Shown: one piece after another, positions 54,659 through 63,757 of the stretch | Numbering within the stretch: the stretch's first letter is position 1 | Layout: every line of letters begins with the position of its first letter | DNA from: DMER01 sp003451645 | GTDB taxonomy: Bacteria > Pseudomonadota > Alphaproteobacteria > Micropepsales > Micropepsaceae | Direction: 5' to 3' | Length of the DNA: 64,000 bases | NCBI GenBank assembly: GCA_031976175.1 | Contig: DALYLR010000001.1 | Span: forward strand, 1 to 64,000 | Position numbers and translations under genes: made by a program | Notes under the pieces: generated by a model | Told to the model about the DNA's origin: nothing | Databases searched by the model: none | Seen by the model: only the letters and a program-made list of their open reading frames with translations

Positions 54659-55467
54659 TTGCTTGGATCGCCCAAGTCCTTGCTAACCCCACGACAGAGC
54701 GTGTTATCACCGCGCTGATCCTGCTCAATGCCGTGACGCTTGGGCTGGAGACCTCGCCCTCGATCATGGCCGAGTGGGGCCCGGCGCTGCACACGCTTGA
54801 TCGCTTGCTGCTGGGCATCTTTGCGGTGGAGTTGCTCGCCCGCATCGCGGTTCAGCGCTGGGCCTTCTTCCGGGACGCTTGGAATGTCTTTGATTTTGCA
54901 GTTGTCGCGATCGCATTTCTTCCGGCAACCGGCGCACTGTCCGTATTGCGGGCCTTACGCGTCTTGCGGGTCTTGCGTCTTATCACCGTGTTGCCGTCAT
55001 TGAAGCGGGTGGTTGGTGCGCTGGTCAGCGCCCTGCCCGGCATGGGCTCGATCGCGCTGCTCCTGTTGCTGTTCCTCTATGTCGGCGCGGTCGTGGCGAC
55101 CAAGCTGTTTCATGGCGCTCATCCCGATCTATTCGGTGATCTTGGCCGCTCGACCTACACCCTGGTTCAGCTCATGACGCTCGATGGCTGGTCGGCCGAG
55201 ATCGTAGGGCCGGTCATGACAACCCATCCCTATTCCTGGCTGTTCTTTCTGCCTTTCGTGTTGGCCACCGCCTTCACCGTGCTCAACCTCTTCATCGGCA
55301 TTGTGGTCAGCGCCATGCAAACCGAGCATGAGAAAGCGCGCGCCACACAACACGAGGAAGAGCTGCGCAGTGCAGCCAACGATCAGGCAATGATGTTGGC
55401 AGAGTTGCGGGCGCTAAGGGTTGAGGTTGCCGACATGCGCCAAAGTCTTGCCCGCCAACAACCATGA
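54655..55467 (+). CDS. BacNav-like voltage-gated cation channel with TLDGWS filter
   Basis: The 270-residue protein has the six-helix layout of single-domain bacterial voltage-gated channels. S4 is [20 protein letters not shown] (about 101-120), with arginines every third position; the pore helix and selectivity filter read [13 protein letters not shown]175-L176-D177-G178-W179-S180; S6 is [19 protein letters not shown], followed by a coiled-coil tail ([20 protein letters not shown]). Sodium channels such as NavAb have TLESWS at this place, and the engineered calcium-selective CavAb has TLDDWS, so Asp177 and Gly178 may shift selectivity toward calcium. Start overlaps the rimO stop. Ion selectivity is inference. 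Confidence 0.88.
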   Translation: MIAWIAQVLANPTTERVITALILLNAVTLGLETSPSIMAEWGPALHTLDRLLLGIFAVELLARIAVQRWAFFRDAWNVFDFAVVAIAFLPATGALSVLRALRVLRVLRLITVLPSLKRVVGALVSALPGMGSIALLLLLFLYVGAVVATKLFHGAHPDLFGDLGRSTYTLVQLMTLDGWSAEIVGPVMTTHPYSWLFFLPFVLATAFTVLNLFIGIVVSAMQTEHEKARATQHEEELRSAANDQAMMLAELRALRVEVADMRQSLARQQP

Positions 55468-55476
55468 GCCATAGCC

Positions 55477-56370
55477 ATGCGCTTCTATGACCAACTCACC
55501 TCCCGGCGTGCCAGCTTCGCCCGCCGCATCGCTGATGGCCCGATCGTTGTGGCGCCAGGGGTCTATGACCTCCTCTCGGCCAAGATTGCCGATGCGCTTG
55601 GTTTTGCGGCGCTCTACATGACCGGGTATGGCATAAATGCGTCACTGCTGGGGCGGCCAGATGCGGGACTCGGTACGTTTCGGGATTTTGTCGAACGCGT
55701 GCGCACACTCAGTGAGCAGACCCAAACACCCCTCATTGCGGATGCCGACACTGGGTTTGGCGGCGCCTTGAATGTGCAAGAGACTGTGCGTGGCTATGAG
55801 CGCGCGGGTGCTGCAGCCATTCAAATCGAGGATCAGGTCTTCCCCAAACGATGCGGCCATACGCTCGGGCGTGAGGTCGTGCCCACTGCCGACATGGTCC
55901 TAAAGATCCGCGTCGCCTGCGACACGCGTGAGGATCCCAATTTTCTGATCATCGCACGTACGGATGCACGCACGACGCAGGGGCTTGATGAAGCGCTAAC
56001 CCGTGCGAAGGCCTATCGCGACGCGGGAGCCGATATCCTATTTGTCGAGTCGCCTGAGAGTGCGGATGAGTTGGCGCAGATCGGCCGTGCGCTAAAGGGC
56101 ACACCTCTTCTCGCCAATATGGTCCCCGGCGGGCGGACGCCTGTCCAGTCCGCGGCCGAACTTGAGGCAATGGGGTTTCGTTTGGTGATCCATCCGGGCG
56201 CCTGTTTGGCGCCAGCCGCGGGCGCCATGAGGGCAGCGCTCAAGCATCTGCAGTCCCACGGCGACAGCCGTGGCGCACCAGGGTCTGCCTTTTCGTTTAC
56301 AGAGCTCCATCCGATTGTCGGCTTTGATCAGGTCTGGGCGTTTGATGAGAAATATCGCGGCACCCATTGA
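55477..56370 (+). CDS. Isocitrate lyase / PEP mutase family enzyme
   Basis: The 297-residue TIM-barrel enzyme belongs to the PEP mutase/isocitrate lyase superfamily: VAPGVYDLLSAKIADALGF, MTGYGINASLLGRPDAG, IADADTGFGGALNVQ (metal-binding Asp pair), AAIQIEDQVFPKRCGH with C126 in the KRCGH catalytic loop, and IIARTDARTTQGLDEAL. The Cys loop points to a lyase (2-methylisocitrate lyase, dimethylmalate lyase or similar) rather than a PEP mutase, which has other residues there. Exact substrate cannot be told. No methylcitrate-cycle genes are nearby. It starts nine bases after the channel gene. Confidence 0.85.
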   Translation: MRFYDQLTSRRASFARRIADGPIVVAPGVYDLLSAKIADALGFAALYMTGYGINASLLGRPDAGLGTFRDFVERVRTLSEQTQTPLIADADTGFGGALNVQETVRGYERAGAAAIQIEDQVFPKRCGHTLGREVVPTADMVLKIRVACDTREDPNFLIIARTDARTTQGLDEALTRAKAYRDAGADILFVESPESADELAQIGRALKGTPLLANMVPGGRTPVQSAAELEAMGFRLVIHPGACLAPAAGAMRAALKHLQSHGDSRGAPGSAFSFTELHPIVGFDQVWAFDEKYRGTH

Positions 56371-56378
56371 TGGCTCGC

Positions 56379-58100
56379 TCAGTCCTTTGTTGGGCGCAAT
56401 AGACCTGAGAAGGCGGCAATCGCAAGCGACGTCACGATCCACCCTAAGATGATCTCCAGTTCAAGCCAGGCTTGGGCGCGAAGCGGTGTGATTTCTTGGT
56501 CCAGCCTTGCCGCTGTGCGGTCCCAGAACACTGCGCTGGCGCCATCTGCCCCTTGCGTCGCGGCGCGGCTCGTCACTGGGTCATGATCACGGCTCGGCAG
56601 CCAGCGGCTTTCCTGATGAAGGTCAACAACCGGCAAGAAGACGTCGAGCGAATAAATCCAGGCATTGAAGCGGGGATAGTCGGGCGGAGGCGTGCGGGTC
56701 TCTGCATATTGCGGGCTTGCCAACACCGTCGGGTCAGACGGCGCCATGAGCCCCTGCCGATTAGCGCTCGCAAAGACTGCAACTCCAATGAGATAGATCA
56801 CCACCGCGGCATATACGGAGCGCATCGGTAAAAAGCCGTAGCCGGTAATCAGGCCGGAAAACCAACTCCAGGCCCATTGCCGCCAGGTCAGAGTTCCGGA
56901 CCGGTGCAGGGCTTGTTCTTTGGCGATTGCCACAAACCGTGCGTCATTGACGTGGCCAGAGTTGCTCAAGCTCTGAATCAAATGTTCCCAAGGCTGCGCC
57001 TTGAAATCGCGACCCAAATCGCCTGGGCGCTGCAGCTTCAGCCAGCGCACACGCTTTTTGCCGGACCGGATAGTCGCCCGTCCGCCAAATCGTTCATAGT
57101 GGCAGCCGTCGATTTTGAGAAAGCCTGTCCGCTTGTCTGGCCACAAGGAGCCATCATCGCGGAATTCTTTGATGTGGGCCCCACGCAAATCCAAATGGCC
57201 GCGCAGCGATGCCTCGTGGCTGAAATTGCCTTCCTGGCTGAGGCCCAGGGCTGCGCCAATCTTCGCCTGGTTCACTGACAACGCCGTGCCACCCGGCGCC
57301 TCCAAGCGTGCGCCATCAAACAGCAGGCTGCCCGCAATGTCGCTGCGGCTCACATCAATCTGACCATGGGCTTCAAAGCCCTCGCGAAACGATGCGTCGC
57401 CTGAGATCCGCACGCCACGCGCGGTCAGAGCCACTGCCTGTCCTGGTGCTGCCTTGAGCACCGCACCTTGCGCATGCAGATTACCGTCCACCCTGAGCCG
57501 CGTGAGGTCCACGAGACCCACAGCGCGCAAGGCCCTTAAAGAGAACGAGGCGCCAAATTGCGCGCCATTGCAGTCCAAGGCCACGGCTCCGATCCCGCCG
57601 ATCTCGGCGCCAGTGAATGACACTTCGGCGGCGACCTCCGCGCTCGTCAGATCGATGCGGTCCGGCGCGCGAAAGGGATTCTTGTCGCTCCGGCTCATGA
57701 GCAGTGGTCCGTCGATCCGCAACCGGTGGCCATGAAATCCTGGCAGGTTGCAGCCCCGCAGGCACAGAAGGCTCAGTTGGGCATGCCGGACATTGATGGC
57801 CTCGGCAAAGGTGCAATCGAAAAACCAAAGCGGGATGGTCACAATTGCGGATTCGAGATCCAAGTGCCCGGTGATCTTGGCGTCGTCGATGCGGATCCCC
57901 TTGGATTGAACCAGCACCGGCTGTTTGAAACCCGGCAAGAGCTCGCCAACCGTCAGAGCCTGTATGATATCGGCGCGCAGTTCAGCATCACCATCCGGAC
58001 GCCAGACATCGCCCGCTTCCGCGGCGCGGACCAGCCTCAGCTCGGCTTGCGTCAGTTCCCCCGTCTCCATCGCGCCCCCGCGCCATCGGCTCGCGTGCAC
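56379..58100 (-). CDS. Beta-helix repeat protein with C-terminal membrane helices, function unknown
   Basis: I recognise the general type but no function. The protein has 573 residues. From about 60 to 330 it contains short hydrophobic beta-strand repeats (KITGHLDLESAIV, AEVSFTGAEIGG, LTRLRVDGNLHAQGAVL, SDIAGSLLFDGARLE, LRGHLDLRGAHIKE) spaced like pentapeptide or bactofilin-type beta-helices. Two hydrophobic helices follow near 430-448 (YAAVVIYLIGVAVFA) and near the C-terminus (LEIILGWIVTSLAIAAFSGLL), with a periplasm-like loop between them. Homologues are sometimes labelled membrane-associated oxidoreductase, for which I see no cofactor motif. The start is 58100 or M11 at 58070. It is convergent with the lyase-family gene. 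Confidence 0.7.
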   Translation of the reverse strand: MHASRWRGGAMETGELTQAELRLVRAAEAGDVWRPDGDAELRADIIQALTVGELLPGFKQPVLVQSKGIRIDDAKITGHLDLESAIVTIPLWFFDCTFAEAINVRHAQLSLLCLRGCNLPGFHGHRLRIDGPLLMSRSDKNPFRAPDRIDLTSAEVAAEVSFTGAEIGGIGAVALDCNGAQFGASFSLRALRAVGLVDLTRLRVDGNLHAQGAVLKAAPGQAVALTARGVRISGDASFREGFEAHGQIDVSRSDIAGSLLFDGARLEAPGGTALSVNQAKIGAALGLSQEGNFSHEASLRGHLDLRGAHIKEFRDDGSLWPDKRTGFLKIDGCHYERFGGRATIRSGKKRVRWLKLQRPGDLGRDFKAQPWEHLIQSLSNSGHVNDARFVAIAKEQALHRSGTLTWRQWAWSWFSGLITGYGFLPMRSVYAAVVIYLIGVAVFASANRQGLMAPSDPTVLASPQYAETRTPPPDYPRFNAWIYSLDVFLPVVDLHQESRWLPSRDHDPVTSRAATQGADGASAVFWDRTAARLDQEITPLRAQAWLELEIILGWIVTSLAIAAFSGLLRPTKD

Positions 58101-58144
58101 TGCGATCAGTGCCGCTCTACGGGTTTAATCTAGCACACGGCTCA

Positions 58145-59734
58145 CTATCGCCAAAAGGGTTCAGCGTCCGCAAAACGCCTCCAACGGCGCTGAGCTTGCT
58201 CCCAAAGGCGCTCGCCGGAGGCCATGTGCCAGCCAATCACCAAGCCGCCCGCGCGTTGCAAGTCCGCCTCCGGCGGCTCGTCGTTCGTGTCTTCGGTCGT
58301 TTGCAACAGTTTTCCAACAAGCTGAACCGCAACCGCATCATCGTTCAATTCGCCGAAAACGTCTTGCAAATCGCTCAGACTTGCCAAATAGCGCTTTGTG
58401 CTTTTGCGGGCGTAGCAGCTGGCCAGGAAGTCCGCCGAATAACGCAGCCGCTTGAGGCGGATGCGCAGTTCGTGGCGCTCTTCAATAGCGAGATCAGCCA
58501 TGCGCAGGCCAAGCTCCTCAACCTTGGCGAGCCTCTTGTCCAAGCATTTCTGTGCGGTCTTGCTCAGCGGGCGTTCGTAAGGGCACGTCTTGTCTTCGGC
58601 CAGGGCGGTTTGGCTTTGGGTTTGGTCGACCCAGACATGGCCGGAGATCGCGGCGGCAATGTCGATAACAAAGAGGCGATAGCGCTCACTCTCAAGCTGT
58701 GCCACCGCTTGGGCCCATGCGTCACGCCGGACCCTGCGAATGGCTGCAGCCATAGCAAACAAGCCGCTATCCTTTGGAAAGGCTGCGAACACCGGCGCAA
58801 ACGTCCGGTTCTGAAAGACATCCCAGTCTCGCGCGCAGCCCAAGACGCTCGCGATCCATTTCATCTCACCCTTCAGACGTGCGATCTCGCTGTGGTCATA
58901 AGCGTTCCCGAACGCGGCAATGGCACTGCGCAGACGGCGAATGGCCACGCGCATTTGGTGAATGCCCTCGACATCCCGGCCGCGCAGGATCGCATTCTCA
59001 TTGGCGATCATCTGCTTGAGGCCTTCGTGCATGATCAGAGCAAAGGCATCGCTCGTTCGCATATCGCCGTTGAGCGTCAGTGGTTTGGCCCGGACTGGCT
59101 TGTCTGTCGCGCCTTGCGCAAGGGCGTAGCCGCGGTCGGCCTTGCTTTCGAGGGAGAAGCGCAATGGGGTCTCACGGGCAACCAAACGTGCCAAGGCAAA
59201 CAAGGCCGCGCTGTCACCCTCTTTGAGTTCCAGCTCGAGTTCGGCGACGGGCTGACTTACGCCTTCTTTGGCTCCCAGCGCGCGGATGGAGCCGTAATCA
59301 AATGCTGCCTCAACCTTGAGCCCCTCTTCCGACATCAGGGGGATCGCGGTTCGCCGTACGTCCGTCTCAAATACGGGTTTGAGTTCGCCAGCCTCAGTCC
59401 AGTGGGTCAGCTTTTTGCGGATGTAACCGTCTTCAATGAGAGCCGGCTCCGGGGCCACTGCCGAGACGGCCGCATCCTGCTCAGCCCGGTCCCAGCGCGG
59501 GGCGGTCTTTCCATTCAGGCTCTTGACCGTTTGCGTCAACCGGCGGCCTTGCTTCCTAATCCGCAGCGACACGCCCTGTTCGGCGAGTGAGAAGTCACTG
59601 GTGTCAAAATAGGTTGTCTGCATGGCCGCTGTATTTGCGCGCCCGGCCGTCAAAGACTTCAACCACTGCGCCCTTCGCAAACGCTCGAGCGCCGCAGGCG
59701 GCCCTATCATTTTGAGTTCGAATTCTCGTGCCAT
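58145..59734 (-). CDS. CYTH-CHAD protein, inorganic triphosphatase-like
   Basis: The 529-residue protein has an N-terminal CYTH domain (about 1-200) with the EFELK motif at residues 4-8 that coordinates metal and triphosphate, then YFDTSDFSLAEQGVSLRIRK and the ELELELKEG segment, and a C-terminal CHAD domain (about 225-510) with conserved His/Arg: GIHQMRVAIRRLRSAIAAFG and HELRIRLKRLRYSADFL. CYTH-CHAD fusions such as E. coli YgiF hydrolyse tripolyphosphate, and CHAD binds polyphosphate. The role in polyphosphate metabolism is inferred but would fit with the Pst genes elsewhere in the window. Bases 59735-59949 upstream contain no gene that I can support. Confidence 0.9.
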   Translation of the reverse strand: MAREFELKMIGPPAALERLRRAQWLKSLTAGRANTAAMQTTYFDTSDFSLAEQGVSLRIRKQGRRLTQTVKSLNGKTAPRWDRAEQDAAVSAVAPEPALIEDGYIRKKLTHWTEAGELKPVFETDVRRTAIPLMSEEGLKVEAAFDYGSIRALGAKEGVSQPVAELELELKEGDSAALFALARLVARETPLRFSLESKADRGYALAQGATDKPVRAKPLTLNGDMRTSDAFALIMHEGLKQMIANENAILRGRDVEGIHQMRVAIRRLRSAIAAFGNAYDHSEIARLKGEMKWIASVLGCARDWDVFQNRTFAPVFAAFPKDSGLFAMAAAIRRVRRDAWAQAVAQLESERYRLFVIDIAAAISGHVWVDQTQSQTALAEDKTCPYERPLSKTAQKCLDKRLAKVEELGLRMADLAIEERHELRIRLKRLRYSADFLASCYARKSTKRYLASLSDLQDVFGELNDDAVAVQLVGKLLQTTEDTNDEPPEADLQRAGGLVIGWHMASGERLWEQAQRRWRRFADAEPFWR

Positions 59735-59949
59735 AAGTCTGGCCTAAGCTGTTGTTCACTTAATCCAAAGCAACACAGGCCTCAGCCAGACTCAGGCCGA
59801 GCCCCGAAAAAGCGTTCTGCACTATGTGAATAACTCTGGATGCGATCGTCGGTTCACGCAAGTGTCATAAAATGAATAGGCGCTTGAAGCCGTGAAACCT
59901 GGCTTTTTTGTCACAAAAAATAAATGCAAGTGATCGGGCCTTAAACTAT

Positions 59950-60708
59950 CTAAAGGCGTACTGCAATCCCTACATTGTGTAGGGCCATCTTAGCGTCTCG
60001 AACGGAGTATTCGCCAAAGTGAAAGATTGACGCTGCGAGAACGGCACTCGCGTGTCCCAATTGGACGCCCTGAACCAAATGGTCGAGGGAGCCCACGCCG
60101 CCGGAGGCAATGACTGGGATTTGGACGCTGTCGGCGACCGCCCGCGTGAGCTCTAGGTCGTACCCATTCTTAGCCCCGTCCCGGTCCATGGAGGTCAGCA
60201 GGATTTCTCCAGCGCCAAGGGCTTCGGCTTCTTGCGCATAAGCGACCGCGCCAAGGCCTGTCGGTGTCCGGCCGCCATGGGTAACGACCTCCCAATGGCC
60301 CGGTTTGGTTGCGCGGGCGTCGATTGCAACCACAACGCATTGGCTGCCAAAACGCTCCGCAGCCTCCTTGATCAACTCACGGCGTTCAACGGCTGCGGTA
60401 TTGACCGCAACCTTGTCGGCGCCAGCGAGCAGCAGTGCGCGGAAATCCTCCACTGAACGCACGCCACCGCCAACCGTCAGAGGCATGAAGCACTGCTCGG
60501 CCGTGCGATGAACCACATCCATAAGGATGGAGCGGCGCTCGTGGCTGGCCGTTATGTCCAAGAAGCACAGTTCATCCGCACCTTGTTCGTCATAGGCGCT
60601 GGCTGCTTCAACGGGATCGCCTGCATCCCTCAAATCCACAAAGCGCACACCCTTCACGACGCGGCCATCCTTGACGTCGAGGCAGGGAATGATGCGAACC
60701 TTAAGCAT
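59950..60708 (-). CDS. hisF: Imidazole glycerol phosphate synthase cyclase subunit HisF
   Basis: HisF joins ammonia from HisH to PRFAR, giving imidazole glycerol phosphate and AICAR in histidine synthesis. At 252 residues it is full length: [19 protein letters not shown] with the first catalytic Asp, [39 protein letters not shown] with the second Asp, [18 protein letters not shown], and PVIASGGVG. It follows hisA by nine bases. No hisE follows directly downstream, unlike many alphaproteobacterial his clusters. Confidence 0.97.
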   Translation of the reverse strand: MLKVRIIPCLDVKDGRVVKGVRFVDLRDAGDPVEAASAYDEQGADELCFLDITASHERRSILMDVVHRTAEQCFMPLTVGGGVRSVEDFRALLLAGADKVAVNTAAVERRELIKEAAERFGSQCVVVAIDARATKPGHWEVVTHGGRTPTGLGAVAYAQEAEALGAGEILLTSMDRDGAKNGYDLELTRAVADSVQIPVIASGGVGSLDHLVQGVQLGHASAVLAASIFHFGEYSVRDAKMALHNVGIAVRL

Positions 60709-60717
60709 GGTCGTTGT

Positions 60718-61455
60718 TCAAGCGTAGTTGCGGACGCGGTCAAGGGCGGCCTTGGAGTCGATCCGCCCGTCATAGAGTGCGCGGCCTATAATCACGCCCG
60801 AGACATTGTCGCAGCCATCCCGCGCACTCAAAAGCTCGTCAAGATCAGCCATGCCCCCGAACCCGCCGCTCGCAATCACTGGGATTTGCACGGATTCGGC
60901 CAGCTCCAGTGTTTCGGCGATGTTGATGCCCAGCCCAGTGCCGTCGCGAGCTATGTCAGTGTAGATAATCGTGGCGACGCCTGCGTCCTGCATGCGGTTG
61001 GCAAGCTCACCAGCCGTCAGGTGCGTTCCTTGGGCCCAGCCCTCAACCGCGACAATCCCAGCGCGTGCATCAATGCCAGCGGCGATGCGGCCTGGATAGG
61101 CCTGCGCGACTTCCCTCACCAGGTCTGCGTCGCGAACTGCCGCTGTTCCCAAGATAACTCTGGCCACGCCGCGTTGCAGCCAGAACTCAATTTGCGCCCT
61201 GGACCTGATGCCGCCGCCCAGCTGCACTGGGATCGCCACGCGGCGTAGGATCGACTCCACGACGTCTGCATTTGCCGAGTGACCCTCCACCGCCCCGTCG
61301 AGGTCGACGACGTGAAGCCAGCGGAAGCCCATCAGCTCAAAAGCGCGGGCCTGGGCGGCAGGGTCGGTGTTGAAGACAGTCGCGCTGTCCATTTCGCCTT
61401 TGATCAAGCGTACACACTGTCCGTCTTTGAGATCAATCGCAGGGTAAAGGATCAT
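60718..61455 (-). CDS. hisA: ProFAR isomerase HisA
   Basis: HisA isomerises the ProFAR intermediate of histidine synthesis. The barrel starts [17 protein letters not shown] with the catalytic Asp and has [64 protein letters not shown] (second Asp) and [18 protein letters not shown] place the start at ATG 61455, which overlaps the hisH stop as ATGA, rather than at 61464; family members begin with this methionine. This gives 245 residues. Confidence 0.96.
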   Translation of the reverse strand: MILYPAIDLKDGQCVRLIKGEMDSATVFNTDPAAQARAFELMGFRWLHVVDLDGAVEGHSANADVVESILRRVAIPVQLGGGIRSRAQIEFWLQRGVARVILGTAAVRDADLVREVAQAYPGRIAAGIDARAGIVAVEGWAQGTHLTAGELANRMQDAGVATIIYTDIARDGTGLGINIAETLELAESVQIPVIASGGFGGMADLDELLSARDGCDNVSGVIIGRALYDGRIDSKAALDRVRNYA

Positions 61456-62114
61456 GGCATCCATTTGAGGAAGTTCGTGAGCAGCTTCAATCCCTCGGCC
61501 TGGCTTTTCTCAGGATGGAATTGAAAGCCAAGAATGTTGTCGCGGCCGATGATCGCGGCGATGGGCTCACCATGGTGCGTCCCGGCAATCAGGTCGCTAG
61601 AATTCGTCACTGCAAACCTATACGAATGAACAAAGTAGACGTTTTTCTCAATTTCAGCGCTATCGGACGCTTGCTCGAGCAAAGTTGGATGCGTCCTAAC
61701 GATGTTAAGGCCGTTCCAGCCCATATGGGGCACCTTCAGGGCCGGGTCTTGCGGTTGCAGCCGCACCACATCACCCTCGATCCAGTTAAGCCCGGCGTGA
61801 ACGCCATGCTCCATACCGCGGGTCGCCAAAAGCTGCATCCCGACGCACACGCCGAGGAACGGCCGGCCTCGTTTGAAGACCGCGGCGGTTAACGCGTCGA
61901 CCATGCCGTCAATCGCGTTCAGGCCTTGCATGCAAGCAGCAAAGGCTCCGACGCCTGGGAGCACAACGCGGTCTGACTGTTCCACCTCTTCGGGCGAGGC
62001 GGTCACACTCACCCGTATCGCGAGAGCCGCTTCTGCGGCGGCGCGTTCCAGCGCCTTTGCCGCAGACCGCAAGTTTCCCGAGCCATAGTCGATGACCGCC
62101 AATGTCTGTGTCAT
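61452..62114 (-). CDS. hisH: Imidazole glycerol phosphate synthase glutaminase subunit HisH
   Basis: HisH releases ammonia from glutamine for HisF. The 220-residue class I amidotransferase starts [22 protein letters not shown], has the nucleophile Cys in [19 protein letters not shown] and the catalytic His/Glu in [35 protein letters not shown] and FVHSYRF are typical. Its stop overlaps the hisA start by four bases. Upstream, 18 bases away, lies an unidentified membrane protein gene that separates it from hisB. Confidence 0.96.
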   Translation of the reverse strand: MTQTLAVIDYGSGNLRSAAKALERAAAEAALAIRVSVTASPEEVEQSDRVVLPGVGAFAACMQGLNAIDGMVDALTAAVFKRGRPFLGVCVGMQLLATRGMEHGVHAGLNWIEGDVVRLQPQDPALKVPHMGWNGLNIVRTHPTLLEQASDSAEIEKNVYFVHSYRFAVTNSSDLIAGTHHGEPIAAIIGRDNILGFQFHPEKSQAEGLKLLTNFLKWMP

Positions 62115-62132
62115 CGCACCGGCATAACAGGC

Positions 62133-62945
62133 TCAGCGCCTGCGCGTGAAGGGGTAGGCAAGGGCTGCCAGCACGATAAGCTGAACGAAAGCCCGATACA
62201 AAAACACAAACGCCGACATCATCAGATGGTCGGTGTTGTGGCGGACATTGCTCGTGCTGCAATCGAAGACCTCGAAAAAGTCGAGGAACGCAGCCTTCAG
62301 CGTCATATCCACCCAGAAGAAGTAGACCCGATAGTCAAAAACCGGGCCCGGCTCTGCCCCAGGCCGGTCAGAGACTATACTCATTGGAATGATGTCGGAA
62401 AACGCGGTTGTGCAAGGAGACAAATGGTCTACGAGCAAGAACACCTGCGGCAAGGTGGCAAAGGTTTTGTCGCCATCTTCCGTTTGCGCCGCGAGGAAGC
62501 GGGCGCCCTCGAGGATCGCGCCAGTGGTCAGGGTCGCAGCGATAGGCATCGCCAAAAAGGCGAGAACTCCGTAGCTGTAAACGGCAAATGTGTTGGCCTT
62601 GTCGCTGTAGGCTCTGAAGAGCGGCAGCGCCACAGGGACCATGATCGCCCCGATTGCCAAGAACATGACTCCGAATTGGCCGAGAGCGAATTGGGTTTCG
62701 GGCGACCAGTCCCTGGTGAAATAGGCGAAAGGCGCGATGACCGCTAGCATTAGTAGTACGGGTAGAATGCGGCCCAAGATCCACCAATCAAGCCCCAGGC
62801 GCTGACGCGTCACCAGACGAAACAAAACCGCTAGAATATGTAACGCGGGCTGCACAATTGTCAGTGCAAACAACAACGCAAAGGCCGCCATCGGCACAAG
62901 CAGCACAAGGCCGGTCAGTACTGCAGACAATTCGGCTTGCATCAC
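62133..62945 (-). CDS. Polytopic membrane protein of unknown function within the his cluster
   Basis: I do not recognise the family. The 270-residue protein has about six hydrophobic segments (for example LVLLVPMAAFALLFALTIV, ILPVLLMLAVIAPFAYF, QFGVMFLAIGAIMVPVALP, YSYGVLAFLAMPIAATLTTG) and a polar loop near 165-215 (DHLSPCTTAFSDIIPMS, FDYRVYFFWVDM). It has no transport or enzyme motif that I can name. It lies between hisB (81 bases upstream) and hisH (18 bases downstream) in the same direction, so it is probably cotranscribed with the histidine genes; a link to histidine metabolism is not implied by that alone. Confidence 0.75.
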   Translation of the reverse strand: MMQAELSAVLTGLVLLVPMAAFALLFALTIVQPALHILAVLFRLVTRQRLGLDWWILGRILPVLLMLAVIAPFAYFTRDWSPETQFALGQFGVMFLAIGAIMVPVALPLFRAYSDKANTFAVYSYGVLAFLAMPIAATLTTGAILEGARFLAAQTEDGDKTFATLPQVFLLVDHLSPCTTAFSDIIPMSIVSDRPGAEPGPVFDYRVYFFWVDMTLKAAFLDFFEVFDCSTSNVRHNTDHLMMSAFVFLYRAFVQLIVLAALAYPFTRRR

Positions 62946-63026
62946 ACTCCCCCGCTTGTGCCCGATCCATTTCGCGTTTTCGAGGCCATCCGGTCAAGGT
63001 GAATAGCTTGGCCATGTGACGGTGGA

Positions 63027-63620
63027 TCAGGTGTTGAGGGTACCTTTCACACTCGGGACCTCGCCATCCATGCGCGGATCGATCTCGAGCGCCTCCCTCA
63101 GCGCCCGTGCCAGCGCCTTGAAGCTGCTCTCCACAATGTGGTGGTTGTTTTCGCCGTAGAGATTTTCTATGTGAACCGTCAGGCCCGCATTCTGGGCGAA
63201 GGCTTGAAACCATTCCTTGAACAACTCGGTGTCCATTTCTCCCAGCTTTGGCCGCGAGAACGACACCTTCCAAATCAGGTAAGGGCGGTTGGAGGCATCC
63301 AGGCTGCAGCGGGTGAGCGCCTCATCCATCGGGATCAGTGCATTACCGAACCGGCGGATGCCAGCCCGGTCGCCCAGCGCCTTCATCACCGCCAAGCCGA
63401 TACAAATCCCTGTGTCCTCGGTGGTGTGGTGATAATCGATATGGAGGTCACCTTGGGCCCGGACCTTGAGGTCAATTAGGGAGTGTTTGGCAAAACTCTC
63501 CAGCATGTGGTCCAGGAACCCGATCCCGGTGTCGATGTCGTAGTCCCCCACCCCGTCCAAATCCAACTGGACGAATATTTCTGTTTCCCGGGTTTTCCGG
63601 TCGATAACTGCGGTGCGCAT
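63027..63620 (-). CDS. hisB: Imidazoleglycerol-phosphate dehydratase HisB
   Basis: HisB dehydrates imidazole glycerol phosphate in histidine synthesis. It is the single-function form, 197 residues from ATG 63620. The manganese-binding His/Glu clusters are visible: [32 protein letters not shown] and [20 protein letters not shown] 63620 ([15 protein letters not shown]) is chosen over 63665 because family members begin here and an AGGAAGAG ribosome site precedes it. It is the first gene of the his run and is divergent from hslV over 137 bases, a common alphaproteobacterial arrangement. Confidence 0.96.
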   Translation of the reverse strand: MRTAVIDRKTRETEIFVQLDLDGVGDYDIDTGIGFLDHMLESFAKHSLIDLKVRAQGDLHIDYHHTTEDTGICIGLAVMKALGDRAGIRRFGNALIPMDEALTRCSLDASNRPYLIWKVSFSRPKLGEMDTELFKEWFQAFAQNAGLTVHIENLYGENNHHIVESSFKALARALREALEIDPRMDGEVPSVKGTLNT

Positions 63621-63757
63621 CTCTTCCTGTCCAAAACGAGCCAATGGCAGCACCCTGAGTTTCATGGTGCTTTGCCGCAGACTGGCCGCAAATTGTTACG
63701 ACAGCAACGGGGCCGTCGCGTAGAATTCGCGCTTGAGCGGCGGCGGCGCACGGTCTA

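Noticed and set aside
58109..59590. 493-residue open frame on the plus strand, antisense to the CYTH-CHAD gene
   Set aside because: The opposite strand has clear CYTH and CHAD motifs; the antisense product has no family features.
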